Positions 17,627 to 23,659 of a DNA stretch of 23,659 nucleotides are shown here, one piece after another (the stretch's first letter is position 1; each line of letters begins with the position of its first letter). This DNA comes from a virus, in the IMG/VR virus record IMGVR_UViG_3300031857_001414, positions 1-23,659 of that record; one strand, 5' to 3'. Position numbers and translations under genes: made by a program. Under the pieces are notes generated by a model, which did not search any database, had not been told where the DNA came from, and saw nothing but the letters and a program-made list of their open reading frames with translations.

Positions 17627-18750
17627 TATTTGCTAACTTTAAAATATATAGAATCATCAATTGTTTTTTCAATGTCTCCTCCATCCATCTTCACTTTAAT
17701 TAGAACTTTATAATATCTATTTGGAAGAAATGTATTAAAATTTACTTTAAAATAATTTCCTTTATTATCACAGCTTATTACATTCCTATCATCAAATGGA
17801 ACAACATACATAGATGTTTGTTCATCTTGTATTGCATAATAAGAAGATGTTGGTAATCTTTTACTTGAAATGTAATTTGAGGATGTAGAATATGTTTTAA
17901 CTGGGATTCTATCTCTTACTAAGAATCTAAACTTTGTTTTATCTGTTGGGTAGTAAGATGCTTTTTTATTTTTGAAATGTAGAATGAAATCTTCGTTTGG
18001 TACTTGGGAGAATGATGATGTTCCTGAGAAGTCTGCATCATTCCATACAATGTCTAATCTTGGGATGAATATAGTATTAGTTTCCCTGCTGAAAAATTTG
18101 ACCGCCCCCATCACATCACAACTTTTCTCATCATTATCACTTCTTTTTATGATGAGACCATTATTGGGGATAGAACCGGAAATCCATTTATGAATAATGT
18201 TAGTGATGTCCATTCTTACATCCGGACTTTCTTGGTCAAAAGATTGAGATGCGACGAAAGCACTTTGATAATACCAAGTTCCACCTCCTTTTTGTGTTAC
18301 GTATGAGCCAGTAGTTCCTGCAACAAATGAACCAGAAGTCCACTTTTTACCCGTTGTACCAAAAGAGCCATTTCTATAAGTCCATGAAACTCCATCTTTA
18401 ATTTGAGGAGAAGAATTGTAATAACCTTTTCCTTGGCTCCAAGATTCACTAACAGGATACGCGTATAAAGAGTAAGATAAGGCTAAATTATCAGCTTGTG
18501 CAGAAAATAAATTTAAATAATATTTGCTTGATTTTCCTACAGTTCCATTCTGAATTAACTTATTTATTTCGATGGAATCTATTTGAAGCAATATCCTAGA
18601 ATTATAATTGTAATTATAAAAAATATCATTAGCATCTGCAACATTATGAGATATCTTTTCTAACTCTATTATTGAATCTAAACCTGAATTTAAATCAGGT
18701 TTTCCTTCATATATAGTGGCATCTCTTGTTGGATATACTGAATACTGCAT
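17626..18750 (-). CDS. DNRLRE-like phage structural protein
   Basis: This 374-residue protein starts MQYSVYPTRDATIYEGKPDL. Its first 240 residues have the layout of DNRLRE-type carbohydrate-binding or surface modules: an opening DATIYEGKPDLNSG, a strand RILLQIDSIEI, and a late MDITNIIHKWISG followed by NNGLIIKRS and PRLDIVW. In bacteria such domains occur in extracellular proteins; in phages they occur in tail proteins. The C-terminal 130 residues (FRFLVRDRIPV, then LPTSSYYAIQDEQTSMYVVP) form a second domain I do not recognise. The gene follows the gp6-like gene, with ATG at 18750 one base after its TAA, and overlaps the next GTG by one base. That position is taken by gp7/gp8 in T4, so it may attach to the wedge. 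Confident as a gene; moderate for the domain call. Confidence 0.65.
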   Translation of the reverse strand: MQYSVYPTRDATIYEGKPDLNSGLDSIIELEKISHNVADANDIFYNYNYNSRILLQIDSIEINKLIQNGTVGKSSKYYLNLFSAQADNLALSYSLYAYPVSESWSQGKGYYNSSPQIKDGVSWTYRNGSFGTTGKKWTSGSFVAGTTGSYVTQKGGGTWYYQSAFVASQSFDQESPDVRMDITNIIHKWISGSIPNNGLIIKRSDNDEKSCDVMGAVKFFSRETNTIFIPRLDIVWNDADFSGTSSFSQVPNEDFILHFKNKKASYYPTDKTKFRFLVRDRIPVKTYSTSSNYISSKRLPTSSYYAIQDEQTSMYVVPFDDRNVISCDNKGNYFKVNFNTFLPNRYYKVLIKVKMDGGDIEKTIDDSIYFKVSK

Positions 18751-18751
18751 T

Positions 18752-20638
18752 TTATGATAGGTTTACAACTCTTCCCAATATGTCTTTATTTTTGTACTTA
18801 ACTTCAAATATAGAAGGGTCTAGAGCTGGGTATAAAATATTATTTTTTGTAGCTGTTTTTATATCGTAGTAATTTCCTGAATATCCCTCTGCTTCATCGT
18901 ATTTATTATGAATTTCAAAATTCATTACGTTTTTAACTCCTTTCACGTCTTTTATTAGGCACATTACTTCGCTTATATAAATAGGTTTACCTATTTGCAT
19001 TTTATCATTATTAAAGTAGTCTCTTAAGTTAGAAAGGCATTGAAGTAATATTTCATTTGAGTTATAAGTTGAAAGGGTTAAGATTTCAAAGCTAATTGCT
19101 ATATTAATAATAAAAGCATCTCTAATATTTATAGCATCTGTTAACATTCTATATTGCAGTAAATAATTTTTAATGTTCATTTTAACCGCTGTATTTAGTG
19201 ATGTAAAATTTTTATTATTATCATAGCCGAGAAGATATAAATTTAGAGAGAGTTGATTCGGGATAGAGTCGTATGTCCCAAATTCTTTAGTTTGAGAGTC
19301 TCTTTCAATATGGGCTTTAGAAATAGCTCCAAATTTAGGGGGCATGCTGTAACATCTAATCAAATAATCATCTTTAGTTACTGCTCTATTTTGAGAAGCA
19401 AAGTGATTTATAGTTTCTTCTCTTATATTCTCAATTGATTTATCGGATATTCCACCTCTCGCTGGCTCCGGGTTATTTACAACAATAGAAGAAATTGAAG
19501 AATTATATAATATAGGGTCTAAAGAACCAAGTGGCGTTAATACATTTATACTGGATACTGTGTTTATTGAGTTGGCGGACACATTATCCGGAATTCCGCC
19601 ACCAATTGTATAGTTGATAGTTAAAGTAGTATTAGAGGGTGCAGAACCGTATGTTTTGGTATATAAAAAATTCTCAGGTGCTATACTTAAGTCTACAACT
19701 CGCTCAAAATAATTTAATCCAGAACCTACATTAAAAGGGTTAGGTACTATTTCTTCATCCACTTCAGAACTTATACCACCACCAAACTGAATCTCCATTC
19801 TATCATCTAAACGAAGTCTAGTGACAAATCTTTTTTCAGTCTGTAGATAAGTTAATAAATAGGGGGCAGAATCTCTATACTCAGATAATTTCTGATCATT
19901 AAAAGGTAAATTCTGTACAGGTAAAGGAATTGTGTCTTGAGCTAAATAAGGCACTTCATACCATTGATTTCCATCAGAATCAAAAACACTAATAATTTCT
20001 AGGATATTTGTTTCAGGTAAAGTTATTTTATCATAGGGTTTAGGTGAGCTAAAAGAATACGACCTATTTATCACAGTGCCTGATACAGCTTTTACTTTTT
20101 TTCTAAAAAGGTAATTTTGGACTTCTCCTGAGTTATCTATGGTGTATACGGATATTTCCGTAGGGTCTAAAGAAGAACTATATCTAAAATCTACGGATTC
20201 CACGGTTCTAAAAGAAATTCCCTCATCACTACTTAACAAAGCCCCACCTTCTATTGTCAAAGCGTACTTAAAATCTGGTTTATTATTTGGCCCAGAACCT
20301 GCGGCTGGCACTACTTGGTAAATATCTATATCAGCAGATGAACCTGCTATAAAAGAAGGCTTGTAACCTAAAGAATTAGCTATATTATATAAATTTATCT
20401 TCTCTTGCACAGTAGCTAGTAAGGATTCTCTTAATTGAACGTCCGTATAGAAAGACAAGACATCTCCCACATAAGAAGCTAACTCTATAAACATCATTCC
20501 TGGAGATGCCTCATTAAAGTCATTGTAAGTATCCGGAAAATAATTTCTAGAAAAATCAATTAGAGATTGTCTGAATTCTCCAAAATCTTTATTGACATAT
20601 TTTACATCCTTACTAATTAAATTACTTCTTTTGCTCAT
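18752..20638 (-). CDS. gp6: Baseplate wedge protein, T4 gp6 / baseplate-J-like
   Basis: This 628-residue protein has the architecture of T4 gp6 (660 residues), the wedge protein that forms the inner ring around the tail hub. The N-terminus contains the typical sequence YVNKDFGEFRQSLIDFSRNY, then SPGMMFIELASYVGDVLSFY, then INLYNIANSLGYKP (81-94). The C-terminal half carries the baseplate-J core: EPARGGISDKSIENIREET, FASQNRAVTKDDYLIRCYSM and, further on, a conserved late region with GKPIYISEVMCLIKDVKGV and a final ILGRVVNLS. The gene follows gp25 with a two-base gap, matching the gp25-gp6 linkage seen in contractile tails. TATAAAA, formed partly by the gp25 stop codon, directly precedes the ATG at 20638. 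Confidence 0.9.
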   Translation of the reverse strand: MSKRSNLISKDVKYVNKDFGEFRQSLIDFSRNYFPDTYNDFNEASPGMMFIELASYVGDVLSFYTDVQLRESLLATVQEKINLYNIANSLGYKPSFIAGSSADIDIYQVVPAAGSGPNNKPDFKYALTIEGGALLSSDEGISFRTVESVDFRYSSSLDPTEISVYTIDNSGEVQNYLFRKKVKAVSGTVINRSYSFSSPKPYDKITLPETNILEIISVFDSDGNQWYEVPYLAQDTIPLPVQNLPFNDQKLSEYRDSAPYLLTYLQTEKRFVTRLRLDDRMEIQFGGGISSEVDEEIVPNPFNVGSGLNYFERVVDLSIAPENFLYTKTYGSAPSNTTLTINYTIGGGIPDNVSANSINTVSSINVLTPLGSLDPILYNSSISSIVVNNPEPARGGISDKSIENIREETINHFASQNRAVTKDDYLIRCYSMPPKFGAISKAHIERDSQTKEFGTYDSIPNQLSLNLYLLGYDNNKNFTSLNTAVKMNIKNYLLQYRMLTDAINIRDAFIINIAISFEILTLSTYNSNEILLQCLSNLRDYFNNDKMQIGKPIYISEVMCLIKDVKGVKNVMNFEIHNKYDEAEGYSGNYYDIKTATKNNILYPALDPSIFEVKYKNKDILGRVVNLS

Positions 20639-20640
20639 TT

Positions 20641-21153
20641 TTATAATATTTCAGCGGCTAAATCATTGCCGGAATTGTAAATTACTACTGTTCTATTAGC
20701 TCCTTTTTCGGTTACTGAAAAAGATATTCTTATATTAACGGAATTTTCTGCCTCTGAATATCCGTAATTTTGATTACCTCCAATACCTACGCTTAAATCC
20801 TTAAGAACTATATAAGGAAGCCAAAAACCTATATCTTCCTCTAAGGAAGACTCTAAAAAACCTCTATTAAAAGAACTATTTTGTTCAAAAACAAAATCTC
20901 GAAGTATTGTTCCAAAAGTGGGCTGCATATACCTTTCACTTTTTCGTGTCATGAGTAAATTTATCAAATTACTTATAGCTTGCTCTTCTGTAGTGTATGA
21001 TTGCTTGAAAGCCCCTACGTCTCTAGCGGGCTTTTTATTATAAGCCTCAAGAGGACTTCGGACATAAGTGTTTCTATTAAATGGGAGTAAAATACCTACG
21101 GCTTTATCTAATTTAGTGTCAGGTGGATATGCTTTGTATATTATTCTACCCAT
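20641..21153 (-). CDS. gp25: Baseplate wedge protein, T4 gp25 / GPW family
   Basis: This 170-residue protein belongs to the gp25/GPW family, the most conserved baseplate component of contractile tails and also found in type VI secretion as TssE. The core signature is clear: a Thr-Glu-Glu-Gln-Ala-Ile motif followed by SNLINLLMTRKSERYMQPTF, then GTILRDFVFEQN, with a later acidic segment EEDIGFWLPYIVL and a beta-hairpin ending in the C-terminal 40 residues. It contacts gp6 and helps trigger sheath assembly. Its ATG at 21153 overlaps the preceding TAA by one base (TAATG), and it is followed two bases on by the gp6-like gene, so both are probably translated in a coupled way. Confidence 0.9.
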   Translation of the reverse strand: MGRIIYKAYPPDTKLDKAVGILLPFNRNTYVRSPLEAYNKKPARDVGAFKQSYTTEEQAISNLINLLMTRKSERYMQPTFGTILRDFVFEQNSSFNRGFLESSLEEDIGFWLPYIVLKDLSVGIGGNQNYGYSEAENSVNIRISFSVTEKGANRTVVIYNSGNDLAAEIL

Positions 21154-21575
21154 TATTTTAGTTTTTCTGCTTTTTTCAATACGGGTGTATAATTTCTAGA
21201 AAGTAGTTTACTCATTAGATTACCCCCTTCTGATGAGGGTAGTACTACTTTACCGTCCATATCAACTACAGGTTCATTTAAATATGAATAGTTAGAGGAA
21301 TTAATGTTTTCTGTAGTTACTGATGGGCCGTATTCCATATCCGAGCTATTGAAAGGAGAAGTACTAGATAGAAGAGAATCTATAGAGTTATATGATTTTT
21401 GAGTATAGCTTTCTTTTGTGTATACTGGATTAACAGTTTTATTTTTATTTGCAAGGATATTAACATTAGAAGAAGCTAGTTTATCAAACTCTTCTTTAAT
21501 AATAGATTTTATTTCTTTTTTTATTTCTTGAGATATTTCTTTTACCAAGAATTTTATAAGTGAGTTCTTATCCAT
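21153..21575 (-). CDS. Small unknown protein between spike and gp25, N-terminal coiled coil
   Basis: This 140-residue protein is not one I recognise. The first 35 residues (MDKNSLIKFLVKEISQEIKK onward) are an amphipathic, Lys/Glu/Ile-rich helix, likely a coiled coil or a membrane-free oligomerisation segment. The middle is Ser/Asn/Tyr-rich and probably disordered. The end (NLMSKLLSRNYTPVLKKAEK at about 118-137) is a second basic helix. It lies between the gp5-like spike and gp25, where T4-type phages carry small hub or wedge proteins, so a minor baseplate or chaperone role is plausible. TATAAAC directly precedes its ATG, and the stop overlaps the gp25 start, which supports it as a real gene. 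Confidence 0.6.
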   Translation of the reverse strand: MDKNSLIKFLVKEISQEIKKEIKSIIKEEFDKLASSNVNILANKNKTVNPVYTKESYTQKSYNSIDSLLSSTSPFNSSDMEYGPSVTTENINSSNYSYLNEPVVDMDGKVVLPSSEGGNLMSKLLSRNYTPVLKKAEKLK

Positions 21576-21576
21576 G

Positions 21577-21589
21577 TTTATAATAAATA
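21577..21589 (-). promoter_or_regulatory. Candidate late promoter or AT-rich start signal (13-mer, copy 2)
   Basis: The minus strand reads TATTTATTATAAA, ending two bases from the ATG at 21575. It is identical to 9483-9495. It lies in a 33-base gap between the spike gene and the 140-residue gene. Confidence 0.3.
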
Positions 21590-21608
21590 TTTGTTACTGT
21601 TAATAAAT

Positions 21609-23659
21609 CTAAAAGTTAACTTCAACTATTTTATTTAAATAAACTAACTCATGTGATAAATGAGTGTAATTATTATCATATAAAGTTACTTCTAGTTGTT
21701 TTTTTATACAAGTTGAATCTACTAAAGTTTTACTTTCTACTAACATAGACTCTTCTAAAAATAGCGAATTGGTATTTAATAATTTTTCCAAATCTATATT
21801 ATCCTTTAACTTACTTCCTATTATATACCATCCAGGCTTACAATTTTTTTGTATAACCAATATTAAATATACAATATCAGACATAACTGCAATAGTTCTT
21901 TTGCTTTTTAAAATAGATACTATTTTATATAAATGTCCATAACATTTACCATCAGGGTATTGCACGTCTAAGGGTATAGGTATAAGGTCTAGAGATAAGG
22001 AAGGCCCTCCAGGCCCTCCAGGTCCGCCGGGCCCACCGGGACCACCTGGGCCACCTGGGGTTCCCGGAGCAGCATTAGGTAGTGTAGAATCAGATCCTCT
22101 AGGACCACCGGGAGACCCAGGCCCACCGGGACCTCCTGGTCCACCGGGACCACCGGGACCACCGGGACCATCAGGAAATCCGGGGGTGCCTTCATTTCCG
22201 GACGTACCTTCGCTTGATGGTGTTCCTGGTAAGTCAACAGGAGAGCCATCAGGTTCTTCTTTAGATCCTCCATTCTCCGGGATTGATTCAGTTTCTAGAT
22301 TTCCCGCTTTTGGAGGTACTCCGGGTTCTTTAATTAGTAATTCAGGTGTTTTTTTATTAATTGTCAAGCCAGGTACCGATACTCCAGGATACCCAATAGA
22401 TCCGATACCAGATGTCTCCCCTCCCGGAAATTCAGGACTAGTGGTAACTCCTCCACCTACACTTCCGGGTATGCCAGGTATATTGTTTGTAAAGCCTGTA
22501 GGGGCTACTCGAGATAATCCATCAGTTCCTAACTTAAAATTAGAAGGTAACGCGGGAGGTTGTGGAAAACTTTGAGAACACCCCCCACCCCAAACACCTC
22601 TAGTGGGATTTATTGTATATCTAGGTTTTAATGATATTATACTAGGTAGCCGTGGAGAAACTAAAGAAGGTCCTCCAAGGGGTGATGTGGTTATACCTCC
22701 TGGGCCGGCTAATGCTTGTAATTCGCTATGTAATCCTAAAACAAAATCTACAAGGTCATCGAAATCTACATCATGTTTATTAGTGGTAAGTCTTATTCTT
22801 GAAGCAGATAAGTATATTGTTTTTTTTGCAATCAACATCATATCATCTTTCTTTGCTTGCATTACAATTCTATCTGCATTTGTAGCCGATTGAGCTTTAT
22901 TAAAACTTGGAATACTAGACAAAGGAGAAGGACATGCTCTAACCGAAACAAATCTTGATAAGGCTTGATCAGAAGTCCAATAAGTAGTAGAGAAATCATT
23001 AGCTGCATCTTCTATGGCGTAAGATAATGAATTTTTTATTTCTCTATTTGGTATATCTTTTACTTCGTTAGGTAATGGCTTACTTGGTCCTATAGGTTTA
23101 TTAGCTACTATAGTTATTGGATTTCCCGCTTTCCCAGATTTCCATGTCGGTTGATTTTCATGTTGTGGATGAGGACCCGAGCCAATGCCTAGTCTTATAG
23201 ATGAGCCACCTCTACCGGTAAAAGTAGTGTCTCCTTCAAAGGGTTGTATGAAGTTAGCAGTATAAGGTCTTTTAGGGAAGGTGTTTCCGGGAGTAACAAA
23301 CGGAGGTGCAGGTTTATTGTCAGATGATTTAGATCTATTAGAAGCGTGTGGTATTTGATTTATTACCGAATCATTAGTTGAATTAATTGGTAAAGGAATG
23401 TAGTATAGTACTTTATCTAAATTTGGAGCATCTGTACCATCAAATCCTGTTAGCTCAAAAACAACTACATGTTCTCCTCGTAATGGTATATTTCTAAAGT
23501 TAGTGAATAAAGGTCTAGCATAGTGAGCGCGAACATTCCCTATTAAAGAATTTGGGTGCAACTTAATTTTTACAGAGCCTAATGGAAGTATTCTACCTTT
23601 ATCGTCTTTTTGGTTTTTACTATATGCCTTAGAGGTCTCTATCACTTCCGCCGATACTA
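21609..23659 (-). CDS. gp5-like baseplate spike/hub protein with collagen-like segment, 5' end beyond window
   Basis: The frame is open through the right edge, so the start lies outside; the GTG at 23645 is probably internal (V-S-A-E precede it in frame). Numbering from that GTG, residues 1-90 resemble the OB-fold of T4 gp5-type hub proteins ([13 protein letters not shown], then [12 protein letters not shown]). Residues 133-180 ([20 protein letters not shown], then [10 protein letters not shown]) and 258-290 ([19 protein letters not shown], then [12 protein letters not shown]) fit the spike beta-helix entry. A Gly/Pro/Ser-rich region spans 315-490, collagen-like Gly-x-y repeats span 493-548, and a folded C-terminal domain of about 125 residues ends the protein. 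No T4-type lysozyme domain is visible. The protein probably forms the trimeric membrane-piercing spike of the tail. Confidence 0.78.
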   Translation of the reverse strand, partial: VSAEVIETSKAYSKNQKDDKGRILPLGSVKIKLHPNSLIGNVRAHYARPLFTNFRNIPLRGEHVVVFELTGFDGTDAPNLDKVLYYIPLPINSTNDSVINQIPHASNRSKSSDNKPAPPFVTPGNTFPKRPYTANFIQPFEGDTTFTGRGGSSIRLGIGSGPHPQHENQPTWKSGKAGNPITIVANKPIGPSKPLPNEVKDIPNREIKNSLSYAIEDAANDFSTTYWTSDQALSRFVSVRACPSPLSSIPSFNKAQSATNADRIVMQAKKDDMMLIAKKTIYLSASRIRLTTNKHDVDFDDLVDFVLGLHSELQALAGPGGITTSPLGGPSLVSPRLPSIISLKPRYTINPTRGVWGGGCSQSFPQPPALPSNFKLGTDGLSRVAPTGFTNNIPGIPGSVGGGVTTSPEFPGGETSGIGSIGYPGVSVPGLTINKKTPELLIKEPGVPPKAGNLETESIPENGGSKEEPDGSPVDLPGTPSSEGTSGNEGTPGFPDGPGGPGGPGGPGGPGGPGSPGGPRGSDSTLPNAAPGTPGGPGGPGGPGGPGGPGGPSLSLDLIPIPLDVQYPDGKCYGHLYKIVSILKSKRTIAVMSDIVYLILVIQKNCKPGWYIIGSKLKDNIDLEKLLNTNSLFLEESMLVESKTLVDSTCIKKQLEVTLYDNNYTHLSHELVYLNKIVEVNF
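22002..22169 (-). repeat. Collagen-like Gly-Gly-Pro coding repeat
   Basis: About 56 codons (residues 493-548 of the spike) are mostly Gly-Pro-Gly triplets in two blocks separated by a short [13 protein letters not shown]-type break. Gly falls at every third position, as in a collagen triple helix. The DNA is strongly GC-rich against the AT-rich background and includes the exact 9-base tandem ccaccggga (more than three copies at 22141-22170), so copy number could vary by slippage without loss of frame. Confidence 0.9.

Noticed and set aside
22141-22170. CRISPR-like or satellite repeat
   Set aside because: The 9-base units are contiguous, in frame and encode Gly-Gly-Pro; there are no spacers.
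21989-22273. Minus-strand ORF of 94 codons in another frame of the spike gene
   Set aside because: It exists only because the collagen-coding repeat is free of stops in several frames.
22186-22575. Plus-strand ORF of 129 codons rich in Pro and Gly
   Set aside because: Antisense of the Gly/Pro-rich spike region, whose base composition keeps several frames open. There is no start signal or recognisable domain.
23643-23645. GTG as the true start of the spike gene
   Set aside because: The frame continues open to the window edge and the residues before the GTG fit the protein, so the gene is treated as 5'-partial.

Overview
This window looks like part of the genome of a tailed bacteriophage with a contractile, T4-type tail. 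Every convincing gene lies on the minus strand, so transcription runs from high to low coordinates. The genes are packed almost without gaps, often with 1-4 base overlaps. The DNA is AT-rich apart from short Gly/Pro-coding patches. None of the starts has a clear Shine-Dalgarno sequence. Several instead have TATAAA directly before the ATG. AT-rich, SD-poor translation suggests a host such as a member of the Bacteroidota, but this is inference and the host is not identified.

Layout in transcription order. (1) 23659-9512 is a baseplate and tail module: a gp5-like spike with an internal collagen-like stretch (5' end outside the window), a small unknown protein, a gp25-like wedge protein, a gp6/baseplate-J-like wedge protein, a DNRLRE-like protein, a 1278-residue protein built from two families of two-cysteine repeats, and a 1419-residue structural protein with a LamG-like insertion. 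(2) 9470-3854 is a set of probable tail appendage or decoration proteins: a 227-residue protein with a conserved phage N-terminus, then three consecutive proteins (365, 715 and 551 residues) sharing a C-terminal domain. Two of these three are full paralogs over about 365 residues, and the last carries a LamG/concanavalin-type fold. (3) 3852-1 is a DNA-metabolism block: a T7-type endonuclease I (Holliday-junction resolvase), a zinc-ribbon/Toprim primase, and one long open frame joining an Mre11/SbcD (T4 gp47-like) nuclease to a Rad50/SbcC (T4 gp46-like) ATPase. This last gene runs off the left edge.

The structural genes would build the baseplate and its attached receptor-binding or decoration proteins. 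The last three genes would act in replication, recombination and resolution of branched DNA. The two groups are contiguous, with the resolvase start one base after the stop of the last structural gene, so the DNA-processing genes may be co-transcribed with late genes. The most unusual points are the Mre11-Rad50 fusion, the alternating two-cysteine repeat protein, the collagen-like spike and the recurring TATAAA-ATG starts. I saw no tRNA, rRNA, CRISPR array, insertion sequence, integrase, reverse transcriptase or convincing terminator. No stretch longer than about 50 bases lacks a gene.
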